A stretch of 64,000 bases of DNA from Laccaria trichodermophora (GCA_018417955.1 JACTVC010000001.1:1612001-1676000), one strand, 5' to 3'. Shown: positions 47,357 through 60,400, counted from the first letter of the stretch. Numbers and translations: made by a program. Notes: generated by a model not told the origin, from the letters alone.

Positions 47357-50300
47357 ATGCCTCAAAAACAGGGAAAGAAGTTGTCCTTTGGCCTACACTA
47401 TCCATGCAGACTTGCTGGCTGCCCCAAAACCTTTCAGAGCATCCATGGACAAACCTACCATTTCAACACTTTCCACCAGGATACAAATGCAGTCCACAGC
47501 ATCAATCCACCTTCTGGATCAAGTGGAAGTCCCCCAGATGACTTTTCAGCATTGCCAGATCATTCAAGAGATTTGAGAGGCCCCAGTGAAAGCCCCCCTC
47601 CTCCCCATCATCATGTGTCAAAACAATACCATCCATTTCTAAATGGTGAGTGAACAACTACAACAACGAACTGGGAACTAATGATTTTTAAAGCCAAACC
47701 TTGCAATGAACATGGGAACACCCTGCCTGAGGGGACCCCACCCCCTCCTCACACCACTGCTGACCCAGATGATTGGTCACCATACAAAGACGACATTCAA
47801 TTCAAAATGGCCAACTTTCTTTTTCGAATCGACAAGATGTCCCAGACCAATATCAATGTTTTACTGGAGCTTTGGGCCTGGCAATCAATGAAGCACAAGC
47901 ATACTGGTCCTTTTGCAAGCTACAAAGAGATATATGACATGATTGACACATCATCTGAGGGAGACACACTGTGGAAATGCATGAAAATGATGGTCCTGCA
48001 GGACCTCCCTTCTACAGCACCCAGTTGGAAGAAGAAAGAATATGAAATATGGTTCTGGGATCCTGACATCGTCCTCAGCAACATGCTTGCCAACCCCGAC
48101 TTTGATGGGGAATTCGACACAACACCATACATGGAAGTCAATGCAAACGGCAAACAGAGATGGAGTGACTTCATGTCAGCTAATTTAGCTTGCTGACAAT
48201 GTGTATGTTTTTTTCCTTCCTTTATTAATCAGAGATCCATATTTATTGTTGTGTTGATAGGATCGGATTTTTAACAATGACCCAACAACCAAGGGAGCCA
48301 TGTACGTCGCTGGCATCCTTGGCAGTGACAAGACTACAGTCTCAGTTGCAACAGGGGATGTGGAATACCACCCATTTTATCTCTCTCCTGGCAACCTACA
48401 CAATGTTGCCCATTGTGGGCATCAACAGGGCATGATTCCAATTGGTTTTTTTGCCATTCCTAAGAGTAAGTGCTCCTTCATGATCAGTTCCCTCTTCTAT
48501 CATACTGATTGAAACCAGGTGACCGCAAGTATGACAGTGATCCCAAATTCCACAAGTTCAAGCATCAACTCTTTCATGCCTCAATTTCAGCAATCCTTTC
48601 ACCACTCAAGGCAGCAATGAAGAAGCCAGTTGTTCGCTGCTGCCCTGATGGGCATTTTCATCAAGTTATTTATGATCTGGGTCCCTTCATCACTGACTAC
48701 CCTGAGCAGGTTATGCTTACAGGGATTGTTCAAGGCTGGTGTCCCAGGTACACATAAGACATCTTACCAATGTTTTTATTAATGACTCCTTATCAGATGT
48801 ACGTCACTATGCAACAAGCTAGACCCACCAAGTGGTCCATGGCAACATGACCTTACAGATACTTTGCTGGAGCAATTCAGCAGAATGCAGCTATGGGATG
48901 AATTTGGGATTGATGAAGATGTCATGGTAAGAATTCCATACATTTGACAAGACATGTCAATGTACTCATGTCACTTCAGCCCTTTACATGTGACTTCCCT
49001 CACACTGACATCCATGAATTAATCTCAGCAGATCTCCTTCACCAAGTAATTAAAGGAACATTCAAGGACCACCTGGTCACATGGGTGGGGGAATACCTGG
49101 AACTTGAGCATGGCTGAACAGGGGCAGACAATATTTTGGATGAGATTGACCGTCAGTATGTTGTGCCTCAACAGATGTCCTTTCACTTCATTGGGATCTG
49201 ACATGGGTTGAGTAGAATTGCTGCCACCCCCTTGTTTCCAGTTCTATGCAGATTCAAACAAGGTTGACATTTCAAACAGTGGACTGGTGACGATTCAAAG
49301 GCACTGATGAAAGTGTACCTACCTGCCATTGTGGGTTTTGTCCCTGATGAAATGGTCATGTGTCTTGGTGCCTTCCTTGATTTTTGTTACATTGCTTGCC
49401 ATTCCGACTTCAACGAAACAATGCTCAATGACCTTGATGCGGCTCTGGCACAGTTCCATCTCCACAGGGAGATTTTTCGTTTAACTGGGGTCTGTGAAGA
49501 AAATGGGTTCAACCTTCCTCACCAGCATGCGCTCGTCCACTTCCGTCACAACATTGAAGACTTTGGCGCACTCAACGGCATCTGCTCATCTATCACTGAG
49601 TCATGGCACATCACTGCAGTCAAGAAACCATGGCATTGGTCAAGTTGATTCGAAGCCCTCAGTCAGATGTTAGTCACTAATCAAAGACTTGACAAGCTTG
49701 CCACAATGAAGGCCAACTTCATCAGTCGAGGGCTGCTGCCTCCAGAGCATCCTCCACCTCTACGTGATAAGGATGAGGGTGAGGATGGGGAGCCAGTTGA
49801 TGATGAGTGGGTACTTGGCAACATTGTTCTCACCCAGACAAGAGGTAAGTTATTGCATTTGTTATGAGCACTGTACCATGTGAGCTTACGAAGTGCTTGC
49901 AGAACAGTTGTATCCCCATAATCTTCAAGACCTTGCAACTTACATCGGAATCCCTTCCCTCTACTGACTCACCCATTACTTCCTTGCCAACCAGCTCACC
50001 CCAGATGCAGAGGGATATGTTGACATTGAACCCACCATCACATCTCCCATATCTGTGTTTCATTCCGCCGCTGCCACATTTTATACACCCAGTGACCCAT
50101 CTGGAGTCTGTGGAATGTGCTGGGAACGCATCCATTCAATGCCCTCCTAGAGAGGTACCAGAAAACGTTGTGACTGCGCTTTCATCATCAAGGATGAATC
50201 ACAACTGGGATTTCGAGGATTGAGCACTGTGCGTGTACTCCTCTTCTTCTCTTTCACCTACAATGACACTACCTACCCCTGTGCCCTTGTTGAATGGTTC

Positions 50301-50549
50301 AAGAAGGTCAGCCACATTCCAGACAAGATCACTGGGATGTGGAATGTTGTTCTGGAGTGCACACAGAACGGTGAACATCTGATCACTGTGATCCATTTGG
50401 ACTCTGTCCTCCAAGCCACACATCTCATCCCCGTCTTCAGCCACCAATACCTTCCTCCTCATTTCTCGCATACCTGGTCCCTCGACACCTTTGAAGCATT
50501 CTATGTCAACAAATACGCAGACCATCACGCAAATGAGATATGCTTTTGA
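47357..50549 (+). pseudogene. Plavaka-family (CMC-type) DNA transposase, inactivated
   Basis: The start at 47357 leads into a C2H2 finger (CRLAGCPKTFQSIHGQTYHF, then H) and a Pro-rich linker. Landmark blocks of Plavaka transposases follow: LPEGTPPPPHTTADPDDWSP, MANFLFRIDKMSQTNINVLL, NPDFDGEFDTTPYMEV, GILGSDKTTVSVATGDVEYH, PIGFFAIPK, DPKFHKFKHQLFHASISAIL, DLGPFITDYPEQVMLTGIVQ, FIGI, EMVMCLGAFLDFCYIACH, ESWHITAVKKPWHWSS and, at the C-terminus, YVNKYADHHANE. In-frame TGA codons occur near 48194, 49116, 49200, 49270 and 49648; several fall where relatives have Arg, fitting CGA to TGA change. The element can no longer make a transposase. Confidence 0.85.
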
Positions 50550-51049
50550 TTTTTAGTCAGTGTTTTGTAATGACTCGTTTTGTAGTAGTCTCGTGTTTAT
50601 TACAAGTTTTGTATGTTCATTTTTTCATCGCTAGTACTTTACATCTTTGTAGTACCTGTGGCGTGAACGACTATCGTGACATGCATGGCTCAGCCTACCC
50701 AGAGGCCAAAATTGTGATGGTGTGGCACCACAGCCATCATTCACTTGGCCACAGCTCCATGACCTGCCACAGTTTTGTGATTTTCCTGATGAACAATCAA
50801 AAATAAATAGCAGGTGAGTCTAACATGATTAAACATCTGTCCCATTAATAACAATAAGTGCAGTTTTTGTTTATCTGAGTTAAATTTCAGGTACTTGTTG
50901 CACTAGATGCAGGCCATCACCCTCTGCACTTGCCATGCCAAATGGAATAGTTGGGATCTATCTCCTCTTCTACAGACAAATGTTCTCCATCTAACAACTT
51001 CTCCCAGATGGTCATTCTATGTCACATTTTACTATAATCTATCACTGAT
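50550..51049. other. Right flank of the Plavaka element
   Basis: Subterminal-looking GTGGCACCAC, GGCCACAGC and CTGCCACAG motifs occur at 50720-50775, resembling 44617-44710 at the other side. Exact termini could not be fixed. Confidence 0.4.
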
Positions 51050-51460
51050 GATGTTCATGTTGCCAAAATCTCCATGCACAAAGATGCCCTCAAGAAATGT
51101 TGCAAATCATTCTACGATCTCTGAAAGGACAGTTCACAGTGCTCTGTCTTAGGTGAACACACACATCTCAATTCAAACACACACTCTTAGTGATGTCTTT
51201 GCATGTCTTCTTTACTGCATGCCCAACTACTCAGTTATACTCCCTATCTTCCATCCTAAGTTGAGGCCAAACACTACCTATCTGGTTTCCCTTTCAAACC
51301 ATGCCTTGTCACTCACTTGATGTCTGGGACAAGCTGACAGGTATGGACATGTATGTCAAGCCCAAGAGGCTCATTCCCCAGAGCTCATCCTCTCAGTGCC
51401 ATTTTGGAAAACACTCCAGCACTTTCCCTCAACACATACTTGTCCAGCCAGCAAGTTTAC
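51050..51460 (+). pseudogene. Truncated, CpG-decayed copy of the 39-kb family
   Basis: Aligns with 39160-39555 over about 400 bp; blocks such as AGGCCAAACACTAC, TCATCCTCTCAGTGCC and GGAAAACACTC are shared. Nearly every CG of the 39-kb copy is TG or CA here. It ends at the repeat element starting near 51467. Confidence 0.7.
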
Positions 51461-51487
51461 AATACTTTACCATCTCTCACATAATCC

Positions 51488-51645
51488 ACATGGACTCCAC
51501 TGGATTCCACTGGCTTCCACTGGATTCCACTGGACTGGACTGGACTGGACTGGACTGCCAATCACAAAACTGGACTCTTCCAACACAAAACTGGACTGGA
51601 CTGGACTGCAAATCACAAAACTGGACTGGACTGCCACAGACATAA
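51488..51645. repeat. TGGACT/CTGGA minisatellite, left
   Basis: Runs of 5-bp GGACT and 10-bp CCACTGGATT-type units are interspersed with CAAAACTGGACT units. Confidence 0.85.
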
Positions 51646-51733
51646 GTTCCTGAACTTAGATTTCAAAACAAAAAATAAAATTGAAGTATATTTATTAATT
51701 AATTAAATTAGTTATACTAGATTCTATGTTACA

Positions 51734-51906
51734 GAGAGGGGGAGGGAGAAGAAGGAAAAGAAAGGAGGAAAGGGAGGGGGAAGGGAGAGGGGGAAGGGAA
51801 AGGGAAGGGGGAGGGAGCAAGGGAGGGGGGAGGGAGCAAGGAAAAGGGAGGGAGTAAAGAAGGGGGGAGGGGAGGGAGTGAAGGGGGGAGAGAGTGGAGG
51901 GGAGAG
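51734..51906. repeat. Homopurine tract
   Basis: About 170 nt of almost pure G/A on the plus strand with many GGG and GGGG runs, able in principle to form triplex or quadruplex DNA. Confidence 0.85.
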
Positions 51907-51949
51907 GTGCTGGTGCTGGGCCCTTGTCACCATTCCGTGCTGGTGTGCT

Positions 51950-52260
51950 GTCAGGTGGAGGTTGGTGCTGGTGGTTTTTTGTGGGTGCATGTTATGTTTT
52001 TTGTGGGCGCTTGTTGTTTTTTGTGGGCACTTGTTGTTTTTTGTGGGTGCTCATTGTTTTTCATGTGTAGTGGGGGTGGGTTCGTGTCGACACGTCATCA
52101 TGTTGCATTGTCGTCCTGGTGTGTCGTGTCATCATCCTTGTGTGTTGCATCGTCATCCTGGTGTGTTGTGACATCGTCCTGGCATGGCATGTCGTCGTCC
52201 TGGTGTGTCATTGACATGTCATCATGTCATGGGTGGTGCTGGCTTGCCGTGCCATTGTCC
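51950..52260. repeat. GT-rich degenerate tandem repeats
   Basis: TTTTTTGTGGGYRCTTGTTG units recur at 51975-52060, and CGTCCTGGTGTGTCGTGTCATCAT-like units (shown here in part) at 52090-52230. Confidence 0.6.
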
Positions 52261-52769
52261 TGGGGTCATCAGTGCCTGTTGTAGTGAAAACGGAGTGAGG
52301 GGGCACATACCATTGGCCCATGACATGGCCACATCATGGGCATTGTCGGGTGCTGACCTTGTTCCGCGTCCCATGTTCCTCATGTGTTGGCATGGGTGTC
52401 ATTGGTGTTGTTGGTGTGGGCATGGGTGTCATTGACGTGGGTGGTGTTGGCATTGAGAGGGCAGTGACAGGTGTTGAGAGGGCAGTGAATGGGTGGTGGT
52501 GGTGGTGGAAGGGAAAGAGATGGTCATGGAAGTGTGACTATGCCACAAACAGGAGATGTGATGATATGGCACACCCTCAAGTAAGTCACGTGACCCCACC
52601 CCTGCTGACTGAACAAAATCATGAATCCTTATTGCAGCTATCACTGACCCACACTAATATGTAAGTCATAACCTTTCCATTCATTAATCAATAGAATTGT
52701 AAGTCTAGCTTGTTTATTGTATAGTCTATTTTTGCTTTTTTAGTAGTATTCATATATAATAATAATAAT

Positions 52770-52975
52770 ATACTGGAATCACTGGAATCCACTGGACTCC
52801 ACTGGACTCTGACTGGACTCTGACTGGACTCATAGTCCACTGGACTGGGACTGGACTCAGGAAAGTGGCTTGCAGTCCAGTGAGAGTCCAGTGGACTGGA
52901 CTGGGCATTCTGCCAGCCAATTTGGCCTGGTAAGAGGGCCACTGGAATCCACTGGAGTCCACTGGAGTCCATATG
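52770..52975. repeat. CTGGACT minisatellite, right (inverted relative to the left one)
   Basis: Units such as CACTGGAATC, CACTGGACTC and GACTGGACTCT, preceded by a short ATA microsatellite at 52755-52770. Confidence 0.85.
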
Positions 52976-53010
52976 GATTACATGGGGGATGGTAAAGACC
53001 TCCAAACTGG

Positions 53011-54024
53011 TGCCGATATAGCTTGTGAAGATGACATTGATTTGATGCAAGAGAACTCCTTTACCAGCAAATGGGGTAAGCTTGTGACATGTTTCAAGTA
53101 TAGGCATACTCACAATATCTTTAGTGATGATCAAGGACACCTGCCCCTGGTTCTTTGATATGTGCAACCTTATTGCAGAGCAGCCAAACCTCATTCCCAC
53201 TGGCCTCGGAAACAGCAAAACGGCCATCAACCTGTCTGTGCTCCAAGCTGATGTTGAAGGGGAGGGAGATGAGAAGGAGGAGCTAGGATTGTTGTACAAC
53301 AAAGAAGCCAGGGAGATCATGGTGGATACTACAGAGCCAAGTGAGGTCAGCTCGTTTGGGAGGATTCCGAAGTGATTGAACTCACTGATACAAATGACCC
53401 CCCACCTGCCAATCCACCCATTACACTGAAGGCTGAGACGATACCTTCCACCCTTCCTGGTATCAAAATGGAGTCAAAGCCAGACATTGGACTGAAGCGG
53501 AAGGCAGAAGAAGCTGATCCCTGAACACCTGCACGACCTGGCATGTCAAAAGTGGCAATGCTGAAAACAATGATGGCCAAGAAGTCCAAGCTACAAGAGT
53601 TCTCAGCAGCAGCACAGGTGGAGAGATTACAAGGCAGAAGGAGATCAAGCTGGAAAAGGCAAAGGTTGAGGCAGTGGTGACAATCAAAGTTGAGGCTGGG
53701 AAAGCAGCGCTGAGTGCAAAAGTTGAGTTTCACAAGCACAACACTGATGAACATTCAGAAAAGCAAAAGCTCAAGCATGAGTTGAGGCTGCTGCAAGCCA
53801 GACAAAAGCATGAACTCCAGATGGCATGCCTCAATCACAACCATATCAATGATGTTCAACTGCCAACCTTCCCTGTCACATCTGCATCAAGTTCAGCAGT
53901 CGCCACACCATCTTCACCAGCACAGAGTCTCATCAACTTAGGATTTGATGTAGGTAATGACTTTTACACACCCACGACTACTGAGAACACCTATCTGCCC
54001 AGCTTTCCAACTAATGAGGAGTAG
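53011..54024 (+). pseudogene. Transposon accessory ORF with coiled-coil C-terminus, decayed
   Basis: Coding-like blocks follow one another: DIACEDDIDLMQENSFTSKW, a splice donor at 53076, then CPWFFDMCNLIAEQPNLIPT, a Pro-rich stretch (DPPPANPPI), ESKPDIGLKRKAEEADP and a Lys/Glu-rich coiled coil (EKQKLKHELRLLQARQKHEL) ending TYLPSFPTNEE at 54024. An in-frame TGA near 53522 and a frame change near 53620 break it. It converges on the PIF/Harbinger transposase, which in related elements is often paired with a DNA-binding accessory protein; that pairing is inferred. Confidence 0.5.
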
Positions 54025-54528
54025 ATTACATGTTTGTTGTCAATACAAATGATATCTACTCTGATCCCAAGCTTCCCTCTCCACAAAGACCCTGTTCCCG
54101 CCTACGAGCCCTCTTCTCTCTGGCACAGAAAAGGAGGGCTTTCAAGTGTTCACGGTAGGCCTTTGCATGAGCCAGGCTTCGTGGTCCCCTTGACCTTGTT
54201 GAGAAAGGAGTCACCTCTTCTCAATCTGAGTCCGACAATGACACACCCTCTGCAATGAATGGATCATCACTGTCTTCTGCTCCACATTCATCCTTCTAAC
54301 ATTTCATGGCAAATGAGTGGATTCCAATGGCTGTAACAACCCAATAAGTCACAAACTTGTGGGAAGCTTCATCCTTGATCAGAACACATAGGCCTTTGAG
54401 GGACTGAAAGCAGCCCTTCAGAAATCTGATGGCATGTTCTGATCATATACGTATCATTGAAACATGATTGTTGAAGATTTCATTATCAGGGAGGTCGCTG
54501 TCAGGCTTTTTGAATGGAGCAATGAGCC

Positions 54529-54535
54529 AAAGTTC
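54529..54535. repeat. Target-site duplication, left copy
   Basis: AAAGTTC immediately precedes the terminal CACTTCAGTC of the palindrome. Confidence 0.85.
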
Positions 54536-54621
54536 CACTTCAGTCACCCATTTTAGGGTACCTGTGAGGTATATGAATTCTTTGATTTAGGGGACCTCCA
54601 TGGTACCCATTCCAAGGGTGG

Positions 54622-54775
54622 TATAAGAGCACATACCAATACCATGGTACCATGGTATGGAAAACCCATACCATACCAATACCATGTTACCATACCATAC
54701 CATGTCACCTCATACCATACCATGCCATACCATACCATCATACCATACCATACCATACCATCATACCAGGGTGTC
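54622..54775. repeat. TACCATACCA microsatellite-like array (left arm; mirror at about 60514-60667)
   Basis: Short ATACC/ATACCATG units, themselves partly palindromic (GGTACCATGGTATGG). Confidence 0.85.
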
Positions 54776-55479
54776 TGGGGTCCTTTTTCAAAATATATAA
54801 ATTCTTTCTGCAGGCTGCAATACTGGTCCATTGGGTGCCATTTTTTGTGGAAAGCTTCTTGATGTTTTTCCCAAGATTTTAAGATACAAATGGAGGCTAT
54901 ATAGTCAAATCCATCCTTTGAAAATCAGTTCAAATGAGCTTAATCCCAGCTTTTTCCATGCATCAAAAGCCATTTATTGATACATATCTTTCCCAGTCCT
55001 TTCAATTACAATTAGAACAATATTCATCACAAATAAATCAATGCTGCATCAGTATTTGAGAAGCAAAGAAAAGAAAACATTTTGTGTATTGGCTATAGTC
55101 CTGGACCATGCATTGCAAAAGCATGGACTTGAGCTAAATTATTATCCAACAGCCTAGGCTGAAATATGCACTTCAACTAATCAACTACATTAAGTACCCT
55201 TCACAGATGATTCATTTCAAAAGCCTGAAATTTGGATTCAAAAAGTGCCATGCTGTTGCTGTCAAAGAAATATGTGTATATATTTACTATTTGAAAACTA
55301 CATATGATGGAATCAAAGTATTGTTGTTCTGAGAATTTGACCAAAGTTGTCATTATCAAAATATTTGGTCCAATCCAAAGTCTTGTCAATTGGAGAGCCA
55401 GGGGTACAGATTAAGGAAGCTCCTGTTGGCCATGGCCTCCCAAAACCATGATACTATGTTCAGCCTTATTCATATCACA

Positions 55480-56040
55480 TGTCATACCACAACCATTCAT
55501 ACCATACCACAACTATTCATACCAAACTATGGTATTGCCCCCTCACCATACCATACTATGGTATTGCCATCTCACACCATACCATACTATGGTATTGCCA
55601 TCTCATACCATACCATGGTATTGCCCCCTCACCATACCATACTATGGTATTGCCATCTCATACCATACCATGGTATTGCCCCCTCACCATACCATACTAT
55701 GGTATTGCCATCTCATACCATACCATGGTATTGCACCCTCACCATACCACACCATGGTATTGCCATCTCATACCATACCATGGTATTGCACCCTCACCAT
55801 ACCACACCATGGTATTGCCATCTCATACCATACCATGGTATTGCACCCTCACCATACCACACCATGGTATTGCCATCTCATACCATACCATGGTATTGCA
55901 CCCCCATACCATACCATACCATGGTATTGCACCCTCACCATACCATACCATGGTATTGCACCCCCATACCATACCATACTATACCATGGTATTGCACCCT
56001 TATACCATACCATGGTACTCCACTCCCATACCATACCATG
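55480..56040. repeat. Tandem array of ACCATACCATGGTATTGC units (left arm; mirror at about 59359-59809)
   Basis: Units of about 29 and 57 bp alternate CCCCTCACC and CATCTCATACC variants around a common core. The array is about 110 bp shorter in the right arm. Confidence 0.85.
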
Positions 56041-56325
56041 TTGTTTGATGTTTAAGGTGCTGTTCTCAGGATCCAGTGTGAATTTCTAAATATGGAAGGT
56101 GTGGCTATGCTAAATGAAAAAGAAATTAATGGGATAGATGCTTAAAATATCACAGGAACCATAATCTATGCAGAGGAAGGCAGAAAACCCCCATTTCGAA
56201 GTTTGTTTACATATATTTACCAATAGCTTTAACCAAAGTAAGGCTACAAAAATTGTAGTGTCCGCTTTTTTCATTAGAAAAGAGAAGTATGATTAGAAAA
56301 CTTTGTAGTGTGCGCTTTGATGTGC

Positions 56326-56850
56326 GCACTATTTCCTAATTGGGCCATTTCCTAATTGGGAAAAGCGTTACACTTTTTTCTGCCACACCTGATGTCAGGC
56401 ACAGTGCGCATTTAGGTCGGGAACTGTTTCCCACGCTTTTTGGGCCAGAAGAGTTAGTGGCTAGCTTAGTGTTGTCATTGTTAATGACGATGTGCGCACT
56501 ATTTCCTAATTGGGCCATTTCCTAATCAGGAAAAGCGTTACACTTTTTTCTGCCACACCTGATGTCAGGCACAGTGCGCATTTAGGTCGGGAAATATTTC
56601 CCACGCTCTTTGGGCCAGAAGAGTTAGTGGCTAGCTTGGTGTTGTCATTGTTAATGACGATGTGCGCACTATTTCCTAATTGGGCCATTTCCTAATCAGG
56701 AAAAGCGTTACACTTTTTTCTGCCACACCTAATGTCAGGCACAGTGCGCATTTAGGTTGGGAACTGTTTCCCACGCTCTTTGGGCCAGAAGAGTTAGTAG
56801 GCTAGCTTAGTTTTGTCACTGTTCATGACGATGTTCGCATATTTCCCAAT
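56326..56850. repeat. Three 170-bp tandem units (left arm; mirror at about 58549-59073)
   Basis: The block starting GGGCCATTTCCTAATTGGG at 56341 recurs at 56511 and 56681. The units include GCGTTACACTTTTTTCTGCC and GCCAGAAGAGTTAGT. Confidence 0.9.
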
Positions 56851-56869
56851 TAGGAAATTCATTACATAA

Positions 56870-57420
56870 TATCAGTTTGTAGTCTCCGCTTTTTTAGACT
56901 ACAAAAGTTTGTAGTGTGCGCTTTTTTCATTACAAAAGTTTGTAGTCTTCTGCTTGTGTTCACTACAGAATTACTAGTGTGCGCTTTTTTAGACTACAAA
57001 AGTTTGTAGTGTGCGCTTTTTTCATTACAAAGGTTTGTAGTCTTTTGCTTGTGTTCACTACAAAATTACTAGTGTGCGCTTTTTTCATTACAAAAGTTTG
57101 TAGTCTTCTGCTTGGGTTCACTACAAAAGTTTGTAGTGTGCGCTTTTTTCATTACAAAGGTTTGTAGTCTTTTGCTTGTGTTCACTACAAAATTACTAGA
57201 GTGCGCTTTTTTCATTACAAAAGTTTGTAGTCTTCTGTTTGGGTTCACTACAAAATTACTACTGTGCGCTTTTTTCATTACAAAGTTTGTAGTGTGCGCT
57301 TTTTGGACTACAAAAGTTTGTAGTGTTCGCTTTTTTCATTACAAAGGCTTGTAGTGTCCGCTTTTTTCATTATAAAAGTTTGTAGTGTCTGCTTTTTCAT
57401 TACAAAAGTTTGTGGTCTGC
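56870..57420. repeat. Tandem array of TTACAAAAGTTTGTAGTGTG units (left arm; mirror at about 57852-58529)
   Basis: Units of 29-32 bp with TTTGTAGTGTGCGCTTTTTT cores, grouped into about 127-bp higher-order units. The right arm has one more higher-order unit. Confidence 0.85.
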
Positions 57421-60400
57421 TTATCTTATATATTATATTGTAGTCTCCTATTATCTATGTAGGTATGACCTGATGTTTCAGGCAAACTGACTGCAGCCAA
57501 ACAGCTGGCAAATCATTCACACTTTGTACTCTCTAAGGAATTACATTCAAGACTAACTATTTGAAAGGGCAGGTAGTTCAGTCATGTTCTCATCATATTC
57601 AACATTCTTTCCATATATCTGGGGACTCAACTATGTCTGAACATAGCCAACCTTGACATGTCCTCTCTTTCTCCTTCATCATTGGGTAGCTGCCACTACC
57701 TGCCCTTTCCAATAGTTAGTCTTGAATGTAATTCCTTAGAGAGTACAAAGTGTGAATGATTTGCCAGCTGTTTGGCTGCAGTCAGTTTGCCTGAAACATC
57801 AGGTCATACCTACATAGATAATAGGAGACTACAATATAATATATAAGATAAGCAGACCACAAACTTTTGTAATGAAAAAGCAGACACTACAAACTTTTAT
57901 AATGAAAAAAGCGGACACTACAAGCCTTTGTAATGAAAAAAGCGAACACTACAAACTTTTGTAGTCCAAAAAGCGCACACTACAAACTTTGTAATGAAAA
58001 AAGCGCACAGTAGTAATTTTGTAGTGAACCCAAACAGAAGACTACAAACTTTTGTAATGAAAAAAGCGCACTCTAGTAATTTTGTAGTGAACACAAGCAA
58101 AAGACTACAAACCTTTGTAATGAAAAAAGCGCACACTACAAACTTTTGTAGTGAACCCAAGCAGAAGACTACAAACTTTTGTAATGAAAAAAGCGCACAC
58201 TAGTAATTTTGTAGTGAACACAAGCAAAAGACTACAAACCTTTGTAATGAAAAAAGCGCACACTACAAACTTTTGTAGTGAACCCAAGCAGAAGACTACA
58301 AACTTTTGTAATGAAAAAAGCGCACACTAGTAATTTTGTAGTGAACACAAGCAAAAGACTACAAACCTTTGTAATGAAAAAAGCGCACACTACAAACTTT
58401 TGTAGTCTAAAAAAGCGCACACTAGTAATTCTGTAGTGAACACAAGCAGAAGACTACAAACTTTTGTAATGAAAAAAGCGCACACTACAAACTTTTGTAG
58501 TCTAAAAAAGCGGAGACTACAAACTGATATTATGTAATGAATTTCCTAATTGGGAAATATGCGAACATCGTCATGAACAGTGACAAAACTAAGCTAGCCT
58601 ACTAACTCTTCTGGCCCAAAGAGCGTGGGAAACAGTTCCCAACCTAAATGCGCACTGTGCCTGACATTAGGTGTGGCAGAAAAAAGTGTAACGCTTTTCC
58701 TGATTAGGAAATGGCCCAATTAGGAAATAGTGCGCACATCGTCATTAACAATGACAACACCAAGCTAGCCACTAACTCTTCTGGCCCAAAGAGCGTGGGA
58801 AATATTTCCCGACCTAAATGCGCACTGTGCCTGACATCAGGTGTGGCAGAAAAAAGTGTAACGCTTTTCCTGATTAGGAAATGGCCCAATTAGGAAATAG
58901 TGCGCACATCGTCATTAACAATGACAACACTAAGCTAGCCACTAACTCTTCTGGCCCAAAAAGCGTGGGAAACAGTTCCCGACCTAAATGCGCACTGTGC
59001 CTGACATCAGGTGTGGCAGAAAAAAGTGTAACGCTTTTCCCAATTAGGAAATGGCCCAATTAGGAAATAGTGCGCACATCAAAGCGCACACTACAAAGTT
59101 TTCTAATCATACTTCTCTTTTCTAATGAAAAAAGCGGACACTACAATTTTTGTAGCCTTACTTTGGTTAAAGCTATTGGTAAATATATGTAAACAAACTT
59201 CGAAATGGGGGTTTTCTGCCTTCCTCTGCATAGATTATGGTTCCTGTGATATTTTAAGCATCTATCCCATTAATTTCTTTTTCATTTAGCATAGCCACAC
59301 CTTCCATATTTAGAAATTCACACTGGATCCTGAGAACAGCACCTTAAACATCAAACAACATGGTATGGTATGGGAGTGGAGTACCATGGTATGGTATAAG
59401 GGTGCAATACCATGGTATAGTATGGTATGGTATGGGGGTGCAATACCATGGTATGGTATGGTGAGGGTGCAATACCATGGTATGGTATGGTATGGGGGTG
59501 CAATACCATGGTATGGTATGAGATGGCAATACCATGGTGTGGTATGGTGAGGGTGCAATACCATGGTATGGTATGAGATGGCAATACCATGGTGTGGTAT
59601 GGTGAGGGTGCAATACCATGGTATGGTATGAGATGGCAATACCATAGTATGGTATGGTGAGGGGGCAATACCATGGTATGGTATGAGATGGCAATACCAT
59701 AGTATGGTATGGTGTGAGATGGCAATACCATAGTATGGTATGGTGAGGGGGCAATACCATAGTTTGGTATGAATAGTTGTGGTATGGTATGAATGGTTGT
59801 GGTATGACATGTGATATGAATAAGGCTGAACATAGTATCATGGTTTTGGGAGGCCATGGCCAACAGGAGCTTCCTTAATCTGTACCCCTGGCTCTCCAAT
59901 TGACAAGACTTTGGATTGGACCAAATATTTTGATAATGACAACTTTGGTCAAATTCTCAGAACAACAATACTTTGATTCCATCATATGTAGTTTTCAAAT
60001 AGTAAATATATACACATATTTCTTTGACAGCAACAGCATGGCACTTTTTGAATCCAAATTTCAGGCTTTTGAAATGAATCATCTGTGAAGGGTACTTAAT
60101 GTAGTTGATTAGTTGAAGTGCATATTTCAGCCTAGGCTGTTGGATAATAATTTAGCTCAAGTCCATGCTTTTGCAATGCATGGTCCAGGACTATAGCCAA
60201 TACACAAAATGTTTTCTTTTCTTTGCTTCTCAAATACTGATGCAGCATTGATTTATTTGTGATGAATATTGTTCTAATTGTAATTGAAAGGACTGGGAAA
60301 GATATGTATCAATAAATGGCTTTTGATGCATGGAAAAAGCTGGGATTAAGCTCATTTGAACTGATTTTCAAAGGATGGATTTGACTATATAGCCTCCATT

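Larger units (their letters stand above)
51467..53010. mobile_element. Possible foldback element with GGACT minisatellite ends
   Basis: The left end (about 51467-51505: TTTACCATCTCTCACATAAT, then CCACATGGACTCCACTGG) is similar to the reverse complement of 52960-53000. Adjacent to both ends are CTGGA/GGACT minisatellites in opposite orientation. The interior holds a homopurine tract and GT-rich repeats but no transposase. It interrupts older transposon-derived DNA. Confidence 0.5.

Noticed and set aside
55390..56089. Open frames of about 190-220 codons in the palindrome arms (both arms)
   Set aside because: They are translations of the ACCATACCATGG tandem array in several frames at once (His/Tyr/Pro repeats), with no non-repeat domain.
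57578..57694. The palindrome as a mere assembly inversion artefact
   Set aside because: The 7-bp duplication at its ends, in-frame restoration of the interrupted transposase, and array-length differences between arms argue for a real insertion, though long-read confirmation is still wanted.
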